Shown here piece by piece: positions 1-7,152 of a stretch of DNA of 64,000 nt. The stretch's first letter is position 1. Each line of letters opens with the position of its first letter. Origin of the DNA: Halococcoides cellulosivorans (lineage in GTDB: Archaea > Halobacteriota > Halobacteria > Halobacteriales > Haloarculaceae); NCBI RefSeq assembly GCF_003058365.1, contig NZ_CP028858.1, positions 930,001 to 994,000 of the forward strand, written 5' to 3'. The translations under genes and the position numbers were made by a program. The notes under the pieces are model-generated. The model ran no database searches. It was given only the letters and a program-made list of their open reading frames with translations, and had not been told where the DNA came from.

Positions 1-933
1 CTGGTTGGGGTGGACGCGCCCACGGTGGTCGATATCGGCGACGCGGTCGCCGGTCGGGTCGCCGCCGTTGGTCGCGAGATGCTGTCGGACGCGGTCGGCG
101 TGCTCCGCGCCGAGTTCGGTCTCGGCGTAGTCGATGATGAGTCCGGCGTCGGCGTAGTTGCCCACCAGCAGCGTCTCGACGTCGAACCCGCGTTCGTGGG
201 CGTCCAGCGTGACGTCGAACACGCGCCGGACGACCTCGCGGCGATCGACCGGCGAGAGGTCGATCGACTGGAGCGCCTCGCCACGCCCGCCGTAGGAGAG
301 GTGGTACACACAGACCCGGTCGATCCCCCGGAGTTCGGCGATGTCGAGCAACTCCTCCAGATCGTCGACGTTGCGCTCGGTGACAGTAAACCGAATGCCC
401 GTGTCGAGGCCGACAGCCTGACAGGCCTCGATCCCCGCCATCGCGCCGTCGAACGCGCCCTCTTCGCCGCGGATCGCGTCGTGGGTCTCGGGCAGGCCGT
501 CGACGGAGACGCCGGCGTACGCCAGCCCCGCCTCTTTCAGCGCCGCCGCGCGGTCTTCGTCGAGCAGAGTCCCGTTCGTCGAGAGCACCGCGCGCAGCCC
601 CTGATCGGTGGCGTACGCCACGAGTTCCTCCAGATCGTCCCGAACGAGCGGTTCGCCACCCGAGAAGAGCAAGACTGGCACGCCGAACGCCGCGAGGTCG
701 TCGATGAGCGCTTTGCCTTCGTCGGTATCGAACTCCTCGGGACTCGGCTCGTCGGCGTCGGCATAGCAGTGCTCGCAGGTGAGATTACAGCCCGCGGTCA
801 GATTCCAGACGACGACGGGCGCGTCCGGACGGTCCTGGCTGATCTGCTCGGCGTCGGACTCGTGGCCGTCGTCGTAGCGGAGTCCGTCGCCCGGGGCGTC
901 GAGGTCGGTGAGGAGTTTGCTGACGGAAATCAT
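1..933 (-). CDS. Radical SAM/SPASM protein, haem-biosynthesis (AhbC/NirJ-like) family, 3' end outside window
   Basis: The reverse strand is open from an ATG at 933 to the window edge, about 311 codons. The protein carries the radical SAM cluster motif CNLTCEHC near residues 50-57, followed by SGGEPL, the usual SAM-binding glycine motif. It resembles the AhbC/NirJ group that removes side chains from sirohaem derivatives in the alternative haem pathway of archaea; that family assignment is inferred from these motifs and from the second radical SAM gene next door. The C-terminal SPASM-type cluster region is not in the window. An AT-rich stretch around 950-960 lies about 25 bases before the ATG and can serve as the TATA box of a leaderless transcript. 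The gene is divergent from the radical SAM gene at 1133. Confidence 0.85.
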   Translation of the reverse strand, partial: MISVSKLLTDLDAPGDGLRYDDGHESDAEQISQDRPDAPVVVWNLTAGCNLTCEHCYADADEPSPEEFDTDEGKALIDDLAAFGVPVLLFSGGEPLVRDDLEELVAYATDQGLRAVLSTNGTLLDEDRAAALKEAGLAYAGVSVDGLPETHDAIRGEEGAFDGAMAGIEACQAVGLDTGIRFTVTERNVDDLEELLDIAELRGIDRVCVYHLSYGGRGEALQSIDLSPVDRREVVRRVFDVTLDAHERGFDVETLLVGNYADAGLIIDYAETELGAEHADRVRQHLATNGGDPTGDRVADIDHRGRVHPNQ

Positions 934-991
934 GGCTCTATGGGCTGGTCTTTCGTATTTCTCTGCTCGACCCTTTACGGTCTGTCTCTCG

Positions 992-1008
992 TTCCCACCC
1001 GGTGGGAA
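992..1008. promoter_or_regulatory. 17-bp perfect palindrome in divergent promoter region
   Basis: Two 8-base arms, TTCCCACC and GGTGGGAA, flank a single base. The site lies between the two divergent radical SAM genes, 59 bases upstream of the left gene. The form suggests a binding site for a dimeric repressor or activator; the regulator is unknown. Confidence 0.5.
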
Positions 1009-1096
1009 ACCGATCCGCCGTTTTCGGGCGGCTCGAAACCTGCGGCAAGTGTTTCCGGTACTGTTCGGGGTCGTTTTCGGGAGTCGAGACCAGCCC

Positions 1097-1113
1097 GGGG
1101 GTCTAAGACCCCC
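1097..1113. promoter_or_regulatory. 17-bp perfect palindrome overlapping the TATA position
   Basis: Arms GGGGGTCT and AGACCCCC flank one A, so the centre reads TCTAAGA. The centre (1105) is 28 bases before the ATG at 1133, where the TATA box of a leaderless haloarchaeal gene should be. A protein bound here would block TBP, so it looks like an operator. Sequence and position are seen; function is inferred. Confidence 0.55.
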
Positions 1114-1132
1114 CGAACCCTGGCGGCGGTAC

Positions 1133-2206
1133 ATGCACGCGGGGATCGACACGGACGAGCGGCCACTGTTGGTGATCTGGGAGTTGACCCAGGCGTGTGA
1201 TCTGGCCTGTCATCACTGCCGCGCCAGCGCCCGCCCACAGCGCCATCCCGACGAACTCTCGACCGCGGAGGCGAAGGCGCTGCTCGACGATATCCGCGCG
1301 TTCGGCCCGGGGACGCTCGTCGTGTTCTCGGGTGGGGATCCGTTCAAACGTGACGACGTGACCGAACTGATCGCCTACGGCGACGCGCTGGGCCTGCGAA
1401 TGTCGCTGACGCCCAGCGGGACGCGACTCGTCGATCGCGAGGCCGTCGAAGAGCTCGCGGCGGCCGGCCTGGCGAACCTCGCAGTGAGTCTCGACGGCCC
1501 CGACCCCGAGAGTCACGATGCCTTCCGTGAGGAACCCGGATCGTACGACGAGACCATCGCTATCGCCGAGGCCGCGGCCGACCACGACGTATCCCTCCAG
1601 ATCAACACGACCGTCTGTGCGGAGACCGCCGACGCGCTTCCGGGGATCCGTGATCGAGTCACCGACCTGGGCGCGATCCGCTGGAGCGTGTTCTTTCTCG
1701 TCCCGCTCGGCCGTGGGTCGGTGCTCGATCCCGTCACACCAGAGCGGGCCGAAGCCATCTGGGAGTGGCTCGCCGAGGTCGACGAGACCGCGCCGTTCGC
1801 GCTCAAGACGACCGAAGCGCCGGCATATCGACGCGTGCGCGCTCAGCGCGGCGCGGGCGAGGGCGGGTCCCGTCCGGGGGTCGCGACGCTCGCGGGCGAC
1901 GGGTTCGTGTTCGTGAGCCACCGCGGCGAGATCTACCCCTCGGGCTTTCTCCCCCAGTCGGCGGGATCGGTCCGCGAGCGCGATCTCGCGACGGTCTATC
2001 GCGAGCACGAGTTGTTCCGGTCACTGCGCGATCGGTCACAGCTCACTGGCAAGTGCGGGGCGTGTGGGTTCCGTGAGCAGTGCGGCGGGAGTCGATCCCG
2101 GGCGCACGCCACGACGGGCGATCCGCTCGCGAGCGATCCGCTCTGTCCCTATGTCCCCGCGGGTTACGACGGGCCGATCCCGGGGCCGGCCCACGTGGGG
2201 GACTGA
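1133..2206 (+). CDS. Radical SAM/SPASM protein, TIGR04053-like (AhbD-type haem synthase family)
   Basis: A 357-residue protein with CDLACHHC at residues 22-29 (three cysteines for the 4Fe-4S/SAM cluster), SGGDPF about 35 residues later, and a cysteine-rich SPASM tail with CGACGFREQC. The family includes AhbD, which turns Fe-coproporphyrin III into haem by radical decarboxylation, and related peptide or porphyrin maturases. Pairing with a divergent AhbC-like gene favours a haem role, but the exact substrate is inferred. The ATG at 1133 is chosen because the frame before it is low-complexity and because a TATA-position palindrome sits 28 bases upstream. The stop is two bases before the arfC start, so the two genes are probably cotranscribed. 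Confidence 0.85.
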   Translation: MHAGIDTDERPLLVIWELTQACDLACHHCRASARPQRHPDELSTAEAKALLDDIRAFGPGTLVVFSGGDPFKRDDVTELIAYGDALGLRMSLTPSGTRLVDREAVEELAAAGLANLAVSLDGPDPESHDAFREEPGSYDETIAIAEAAADHDVSLQINTTVCAETADALPGIRDRVTDLGAIRWSVFFLVPLGRGSVLDPVTPERAEAIWEWLAEVDETAPFALKTTEAPAYRRVRAQRGAGEGGSRPGVATLAGDGFVFVSHRGEIYPSGFLPQSAGSVRERDLATVYREHELFRSLRDRSQLTGKCGACGFREQCGGSRSRAHATTGDPLASDPLCPYVPAGYDGPIPGPAHVGD

Positions 2207-2208
2207 CG

Positions 2209-2877
2209 ATGGAGGTGATCGTGAACGTCGCGATGAGCGCCGACGGGAAACTCGCGACCCCCGAGCGCGAACAGATCCGGATCTCCGGGCCCGAGGATTT
2301 CGATCGGGTCGACGCGATTCGCGCGGAGGTCGACGCCGTCGCGGTCGGGGTCGGGACCGTGCTCGCGGACGATCCCTCGCTGACCGTCGACGATCCCGAC
2401 CGGATCGACGAGCGTCGCGCCTGCGGGGAGTCCGCCCAGCCGACCCGGGTGGTCGTCGATTCCCGTCTGCGGACGCCGACCGATGCCCAGGTCCTCGACG
2501 ACGCCGCCGACACCGTCGTGTTCGCGAGCGCGGCCGCGCCCGCCGACCGGATCGCGGCGTTCGAACAGCGCGGCGCGACGGTGATCGTCCGGGGCGACTC
2601 GCGAGTCGATCTTCCGGCCGCCGTCGACGCGCTCGGCGATCGTGGCGTCGACGCGATGCTGATCGAGGGCGGTGGCGAACTGCTGGCGTCGGTGTTCGCA
2701 ACGGGCCTGGCCGATCGCGTCTCGACGTTCGTCGGCCCACTCTTGCTCGGCGGGCGAGAGGCCCCGACGCTCGCCGACGGACCGGGGTTCGACCGCCCGT
2801 TCCCCGAACTTGCCCTCGACGGTATCGATCGGCTGGACGACGGGGTGGTGCTCTACTGGTCGGTACTAAAGACCTGA
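2209..2877 (+). CDS. arfC: 2,5-diamino-6-ribosylamino-pyrimidinone 5'-phosphate reductase
   Basis: A 222-residue RibD C-terminal-domain reductase, the usual length for the stand-alone archaeal enzyme. It begins MEVIVNVAMSADGKL and has GVGTVLADDPSLTVDD and LIEGGGELLASVF, conserved motifs around the NADPH and substrate sites. It reduces the ribosylaminopyrimidine formed by GTP cyclohydrolase III in archaeal riboflavin/F420 precursor synthesis, in the cytosol. It starts two bases after the radical SAM stop, which suggests one transcript. Base composition collapses to AT-rich right after its stop, so the stop coincides with the left edge of the island at 2878. Confidence 0.9.
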   Translation: MEVIVNVAMSADGKLATPEREQIRISGPEDFDRVDAIRAEVDAVAVGVGTVLADDPSLTVDDPDRIDERRACGESAQPTRVVVDSRLRTPTDAQVLDDAADTVVFASAAAPADRIAAFEQRGATVIVRGDSRVDLPAAVDALGDRGVDAMLIEGGGELLASVFATGLADRVSTFVGPLLLGGREAPTLADGPGFDRPFPELALDGIDRLDDGVVLYWSVLKT

Positions 2878-2948
2878 AACCGCCCAAAATCAAAGATTAC
2901 ACGATAGTCAAAGAATTCAAGTCATTCCCGAAAGCGACATTATGACCA

Positions 2949-3275
2949 ATGGACTTCCCGGAACTCCCTTATGACAACATTCACAAATTTTTAACGGCAA
3001 TTGGATTCGTACTTATACTACCTAGTCTGTTTTTGGATCCAACCTTTCTCTCAAGCCGACAGATTTTAACTATCGGGAGTTTTGCGGTGATCCTAGGCCT
3101 AATCGGTTGGGGATTCGAAAGTGCATTGATACCCTATTTACAACAGCTTGAACAGCAAAGAAATATAACTAGGGGAGAAGAGCGGAGAGGAAAAATTCTA
3201 ATCAAGGTATTGTTGATTATTCGGTTTCTTTTCCCAACCCTCTTTTTGATAGTATCAATCCTATTATTGGCGTAG
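2949..3275 (+). CDS. Hypothetical small membrane protein in AT-rich island
   Basis: A 108-residue protein with three hydrophobic segments (about residues 13-28, 39-57 and 86-107) and a charged stretch between segments two and three that holds GEERRGKIL. The function is not recognised. Codon use is AT-rich, unlike all genes outside the island, which indicates a foreign origin. It converges with the gene at 3445-4203, with 169 AT-rich bases between the stops. The start is the ATG at 2949; another ATG lies at 2942 out of frame. No Shine-Dalgarno motif stands out. Confidence 0.6.
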   Translation: MDFPELPYDNIHKFLTAIGFVLILPSLFLDPTFLSSRQILTIGSFAVILGLIGWGFESALIPYLQQLEQQRNITRGEERRGKILIKVLLIIRFLFPTLFLIVSILLLA

Positions 3276-3444
3276 TTTATCGGTGGTATAGTATATGTAT
3301 ATAGTTCCAATAACCTTCCGGGGTAGACCCAAGTTTTTAATCCGCTGGTTATGTCGAATCGGGAATCCTAGTGTACTGTATACCAATTATAATACTAAAA
3401 TAATCGCCTCTGTCTTCTTTTGAAAAAATAGTACAAATTGAAAT

Positions 3445-4203
3445 TTAATAGCTTGCTTGGAGCACAGATTTTCTAAGCTCTTCGACCTCTTCAAGCGATT
3501 CTTCAAGCCTTTTCATATCAGTTTCTACACCGTCATAATGAAATATCTTTTGAAAAATGCTGTCAGCAATTTCATCGGTGGTGTCACATTCATTTATATC
3601 AATTTGCATGGGGTTTTCTAAGATATAGAATACATCACTAGCGCTACTTTCTACTATCTCATCTAATAGTCTCTTAAGTTCTTTGAGTGTCTTTTCGTCA
3701 AATTCTCTCAGTTTTTCAGGGTGATTTTGTTCAATATATTCGATTTTATTGAATATCTTTGCGGTTAAACCATATGGGTTATACAGGCTAATAGTGCGGT
3801 CAGTGGTGTACATTGCATCCCTATTTCCAACAGTTAACCACACTCTATTATGTCCGCCTGATTTATAACTTTGTTTTAATTCATCTATATTCTCTATTGT
3901 ATCGTTATTTTTGCTCTCTGGAAGTGATGCGTTTATCAATATATTTGGGTCCTCAGTTTCATATTGGCAAACAAGGCATTGCTCGCTAAGAGTGTCTAAT
4001 TCAAGCATGAGATCTTCGTGTTCTCTTGGATAATTCAAGATAGTGTTTAGTTCCCCTGCCATTTTACCTATATATTTCAAATCATCGGCCAGGTCTTTGA
4101 GTTCTTGGCTTTCCCGCCATTGGAGTTTGTTATGGATAGAGATAGCCACGGCGATAATTGACAAGATAAATCCGCCAATTGTGACGAATGCTAATATATT
4201 CAT
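3445..4203 (-). CDS. Hypothetical membrane-anchored protein in AT-rich island
   Basis: A 252-residue protein with one N-terminal membrane helix (residues 4-23), then a largely charged, helical cytoplasmic part. The C-terminal 30 residues are rich in E, L and K and look like a coiled coil. A CLVC pair occurs near residue 75. I do not recognise the family. The TATA-like string at about 4229-4237 (reverse strand GATTTAAG) sits 28 bases before the ATG, so the gene has its own leaderless promoter. Its AT-rich codon use marks it as acquired. Anchored proteins with a large cytosolic domain are common in mobile defence or phage-derived modules, but nothing here proves that role. Confidence 0.65.
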   Translation of the reverse strand: MNILAFVTIGGFILSIIAVAISIHNKLQWRESQELKDLADDLKYIGKMAGELNTILNYPREHEDLMLELDTLSEQCLVCQYETEDPNILINASLPESKNNDTIENIDELKQSYKSGGHNRVWLTVGNRDAMYTTDRTISLYNPYGLTAKIFNKIEYIEQNHPEKLREFDEKTLKELKRLLDEIVESSASDVFYILENPMQIDINECDTTDEIADSIFQKIFHYDGVETDMKRLEESLEEVEELRKSVLQASY

Positions 4204-4295
4204 TCACATTTTCCTTGATTGTGATGTGACTTAAATCATGGCCCTCAGTGATTTAGTAATAAGTTTCAGTACATTATTCCCAATTAATCAGTTAT

Positions 4296-4712
4296 TTGAA
4301 TGACGTCCAAATTATTTATTCTCTAATCCATTTTTTCGGCAAAGATGATGGTGAGTCCTTGTTTGACGTTAATAACCTTCCATTCATTCCCTACCATACC
4401 TTGCTCGAAAATAGATATACAACAGAAGCAATTAATACCACTTCTAAGCTATTCTCTGACTTGACTCCCGACACCCACGTCCACCGGATCGCGCGCCGGC
4501 TTGGGGTCGTCCCGGCCGATGCCGACCCCGCGACCGTCCGGACACGACTGGAGGCCGACGTTCCCGACGCCGCCTGCGGGTTCGGTCACACCGCGATGAT
4601 CCAGTTCGGCCGGGAGTACTGTACCGCACGCCAGCCGGTCTGTCTCGACGATTCCACAGCGTGCCCGCTCGCAGACTGCTGTGATCGCGTCGGCGTCGAG
4701 GGCGACGCTTGA
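4296..4712 (+). pseudogene. Chimeric open frame ending in truncated endonuclease III (nth) remnant
   Basis: The open frame begins at a TTG in AT-rich island DNA and switches at about 4461 to GC-rich DNA that encodes the C-terminal third of an endonuclease III. The retained part starts at PDTHVHRIARRLG, equivalent to the VDTHV motif with the catalytic aspartate, and ends with the cysteine cluster of the 4Fe-4S loop (cysteines in CTARQPVC and CPLADCC). The N-terminal domain and the helix-hairpin-helix with the catalytic lysine are absent, so repair activity is not expected. The AT-rich leader has no ATG in frame. The stop lies one base from the convergent hisE stop. I read this as an nth gene broken by the island. 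Confidence 0.75.
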
Positions 4713-4713
4713 C

Positions 4714-5001
4714 TCACCGCCGATCGTGCAGTTCGGCTTCGAGGTCCGTGAGGTCCATGTCCATGTCCGCGAGCAAGACGAGCAAATGATAGACCAGATC
4801 CGCGCTTTCGTGCGCCACCGCGTCACGGTCGTCGTTTTTGGCCGCGAGGAGGACTTCTGCGGACTCTTCCCCGATCTTTTCGAGGATCGCGTCCTGCCCT
4901 TTCTCGTGGGTGAGCAGTGACGCTGTGTACGACCCCTCGGGTTCGTTGACCTTTCGATCTTCGATGACGTCGAAGAGTTCTCGGATGATCTGATCGGTCA
5001 T
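4714..5001 (-). CDS. hisE: Phosphoribosyl-ATP pyrophosphatase
   Basis: A 95-residue protein, the normal length for stand-alone HisE. It has the all-alpha NTP-pyrophosphatase signature with KIGEESAEVLLAA and HESADLVYHLLVLL, where the glutamates and aspartate bind magnesium. It removes pyrophosphate from phosphoribosyl-ATP in the second step of histidine biosynthesis. The start is the ATG at 5001, since upstream codons add an unrelated low-complexity leader. It is not next to other his genes; haloarchaeal his genes are often scattered. It converges with the nth remnant. Confidence 0.92.
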   Translation of the reverse strand: MTDQIIRELFDVIEDRKVNEPEGSYTASLLTHEKGQDAILEKIGEESAEVLLAAKNDDRDAVAHESADLVYHLLVLLADMDMDLTDLEAELHDRR

Positions 5002-5078
5002 AGGCTGACTCGAATCTCCTGGTCCTTGAACCCGCCGACCGGTCCGGGCAGCGGTGCGGCCCTGGTTATCGTTCACGA

Positions 5079-5100
5079 AGGCAGTAAGTAAGAACTGCCT
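5079..5100. promoter_or_regulatory. Inverted repeat upstream of hisE
   Basis: Seven-base arms AGGCAGT and ACTGCCT flank an eight-base AT-richer centre (on the hisE strand TTCTTACT, TATA-like). It is 78 bases before the hisE start and could be a promoter with an overlapping operator, or a hairpin. No other feature is visible in 5002-5200. Confidence 0.35.
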
Positions 5101-5202
5101 CAGGGGCCGTTAGGACGTGGTAGGGGCCGCTTACCCGATTATCACTCCCCACTGGATTCAGGCAACATTCTCTCCGTCAGACAATCATAATTATCTTTAA
5201 CA

Positions 5203-5239
5203 CATATTTATGGTGGTGGGGCCCCAACCAATTATTGGT
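5203..5239 (+). promoter_or_regulatory. Promoter and 13-bp palindrome before uspA
   Basis: An AT-rich TATA-like stretch at 5203-5213 is 28-35 bases before the ATG at 5241. The perfect palindrome ACCAATTATTGGT occupies 5227-5239 and ends one base before the start codon, an operator-like position covering the transcription start. Confidence 0.45.
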
Positions 5240-5240
5240 C

Positions 5241-5651
5241 ATGACAGACCTGATCCTCCTCCCGACGGACGGAAGCGATGCGGCCGAACAGGCGGCCGAC
5301 CGCGCCCTCGAACTCGCCGCCGAGCGCGAGGCAGCGATCCACGCGCTGTACATCGTCGACACGAACAGGGTCGGCAACCCCGCGCTGTGCAGCACCGAGC
5401 TGTTGATTACCGAGTACGAGGACAACGGTCGAGAACTGCTCGAAGACCTCAAACGCCGTGGTGCCGAGCGCGGCGTCGACGTCGAAGCGCGTGTCTGCCG
5501 CGGTGAACCCCTCGACGAAATCAAAAAAGCCGTTCGCGAACGCGAACCCGACCTGACCGTGTTCGGGTTCGGTGACGACAAGTCCAAGATGATGAGCCAC
5601 TCGATGCGCGACAAGATGGTCCAGGAGTTCGAACAGGTCGTCCTCCACTGA
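5241..5651 (+). CDS. Universal stress protein, UspA family
   Basis: A 136-residue single-domain Usp protein. It begins LILLPTDGSDAAEQA, the usual first strand and loop of the fold. The end diverges: the ATP-binding motif GxxGxxxxxxxG is replaced by FGFGDDKSKMMSH, so nucleotide binding may be altered. UspA proteins are soluble stress-response proteins that bind ATP or act as adaptors. ATG at 5241 is preferred over the upstream TTG because of promoter spacing. It appears monocistronic, with a palindrome against the start codon. Confidence 0.88.
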   Translation: MTDLILLPTDGSDAAEQAADRALELAAEREAAIHALYIVDTNRVGNPALCSTELLITEYEDNGRELLEDLKRRGAERGVDVEARVCRGEPLDEIKKAVREREPDLTVFGFGDDKSKMMSHSMRDKMVQEFEQVVLH

Positions 5652-5741
5652 GTCGTTCGGGACGGATCAGGTTCGTTCGGCGTCGATTCTGGTCTCCGCG
5701 TGTCGACGGAGCCGTCATTTTACGTCGACTGACGCCAGTCG

Positions 5742-6362
5742 TCACTCGTCGAGAGTGATCTCTTCCATCAACTCGACCAGTTCGTCGAGTTCGGGGAACG
5801 TGTAGACGGTCACGTCGACGTCGGCCTCGTGAGCCCTGACCTGAGAGTCGAACATGAGTGCCATCTCTTCACCGTCACCGACGAGTTCGTCGATCATGCC
5901 GCTCGACGGACCGTAGGTAAAGGTTGGCGTCGACATGTCGATCGTGGTTTCGAGGACGTTCGCCCAGCCGTCGATAAAGCCCGACGTCATAATGTTCCCG
6001 ATCTCCTGGATCGCAGACCGTTCCATGTCCGAAAAGCCGGATGCGTCCGGTTCGGCCCCCGCCATGTCCCCGAGCGTCGCTTGCGCCAGCCGTTTCGCGC
6101 TCTGAGCGTTCATCAAAAACAGGACGGTCCCGTGGGGGCGTTCCTGCAGATCGACGCTGATCCCGATCTGTTCGTCGTCACCGACGTGCGCGCGAATGTC
6201 CTGCAGGCCGATGAAGTTGATTTTCGTGATCTCCATCTCGGTCGCCATCCCGGTCATCTGAGCGAGGTGGTCGGCGACAGTGGTGCCTCCCTCTTTCGCC
6301 ATCTTATTGAAGAGCGCGAGCTTTCGAATGTCGATCATCAACTGGGAGTCCTGGCCGGCCAT
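5742..6362 (-). CDS. cheC: Chemotaxis protein CheC
   Basis: A 206-residue CheC-type protein. The helix motif SDMERSAIQEIGNIMTSG followed by FIDGWANVL and a proline in STPTF matches the D/E-IGN-P phosphatase/CheY-binding signature. CheC proteins bind CheY and CheD and tune adaptation of the archaellum-directed signalling system. The start at 6362 gives MAGQDSQ before a second possible start at 6338 (MIDIRKLALFNKM); the second matches other CheC starts as well, so eight residues are uncertain. It stands apart from the cheY-cheC-cheD cluster at 39675 and is followed by no other che gene. Confidence 0.88.
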   Translation of the reverse strand: MAGQDSQLMIDIRKLALFNKMAKEGGTTVADHLAQMTGMATEMEITKINFIGLQDIRAHVGDDEQIGISVDLQERPHGTVLFLMNAQSAKRLAQATLGDMAGAEPDASGFSDMERSAIQEIGNIMTSGFIDGWANVLETTIDMSTPTFTYGPSSGMIDELVGDGEEMALMFDSQVRAHEADVDVTVYTFPELDELVELMEEITLDE

Positions 6363-6468
6363 TGGCCACGGATTCGCCCGCCGGCGGCTTAAGTCCACCC
6401 GCCGTCGATCACGGGCTGTCGTCGTTGACCGCCGCCGTTCACCTTCCGTCGCTCGGTGGTCGCCACCC

Positions 6469-7152
6469 TCAGGGGTCGCCCGTGACTGTCCCACCTGTCC
6501 GGACGCTGACGGCCAGGCCCTCCCCGACGGGGAGGAGTCCCGACTGAAAATCGGGATCCGCACGGACCGTCTCCAGGTACGAGACGATCCCGCCGGTCGC
6601 GTCGTGATCGGGGTCGGTCTCGCCCGCGAGTGCGGCCCGGACCGCCGCTCGGTCGATCCCCGCGCCGGCGACGGCGTTGTCTGCGACGACGATCCCACCC
6701 GACGCGATTCGATCGCGGACCGTCTCGAACGCCTCGGCGTACCTGGTCTTCTCGCAGTCGACGAGCACGAAATCCAGCGGGGCCGATCCGTCCGCGAGGA
6801 TCGCGTGGGCGTCGCCGTGTTCGAAGGTCGCCCGATCCGCGACCCCACCCGCCGCGAGGTACTCCCGAGCCAGATCGAGTTCGTCCGCGTCGATCTCGGT
6901 GAGCGTGATCGCGCAGTCGGGTGCGCCCCGGAGGAGCCAGTACGCCGAGTAGCCGAACCCAGACCCGAACTCCACCGCGCGTTCGGCGTCGATCAGGCGA
7001 GCGAGCGTCGCGAGCCACCCACCGGCGGCGGGTCCGATCGTCGGGAACCCATCGCGGGCGGCACGGCGATCCATCGCGGCGACGATCCGGTCCGCGCGCG
7101 GGCCGATGCGAGCACTGATCGCGTCGGTCACCGCGAATCCGTCGGCCGACAT
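6469..7152 (-). CDS. SAM-dependent O-methyltransferase family protein
   Basis: A 227-residue class I methyltransferase. VEFGSGFGYSAYWLL near residue 62 is the SAM-binding glycine loop, and DFVLVDCEKTRY is the motif IV/metal region of the catechol/caffeoyl-CoA O-methyltransferase-like group. The substrate is unknown. The ATG at 7152 overlaps the fumC stop as TGATG, so the two genes are translationally coupled. A GTG one codon earlier is less likely. Linkage to fumarase has no obvious metabolic reason. Confidence 0.82.
   Translation of the reverse strand: MSADGFAVTDAISARIGPRADRIVAAMDRRAARDGFPTIGPAAGGWLATLARLIDAERAVEFGSGFGYSAYWLLRGAPDCAITLTEIDADELDLAREYLAAGGVADRATFEHGDAHAILADGSAPLDFVLVDCEKTRYAEAFETVRDRIASGGIVVADNAVAGAGIDRAAVRAALAGETDPDHDATGGIVSYLETVRADPDFQSGLLPVGEGLAVSVRTGGTVTGDP

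Larger units (their letters stand above)
2878..4460. other. AT-rich genomic island, probably acquired
   Basis: About 1.6 kb has strongly AT-rich composition, with A/T third codon positions, inside DNA that is otherwise about two-thirds GC. It contains two convergent membrane-protein genes and no integrase or transposase. The right end fuses within a codon or two to the interior of an endonuclease III gene, whose N-terminal part is missing. At least five CTAG tetramers occur here (3022, 3093, 3169, 3368, 3638), a word that seems very rare in the rest of the window. I found no clear terminal inverted or direct repeats at the edges. Confidence 0.75.

Noticed and set aside
2878-4460. Provirus or insertion sequence
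   Set aside because: No integrase, transposase, structural gene or terminal repeats were found; it is listed only as an island.
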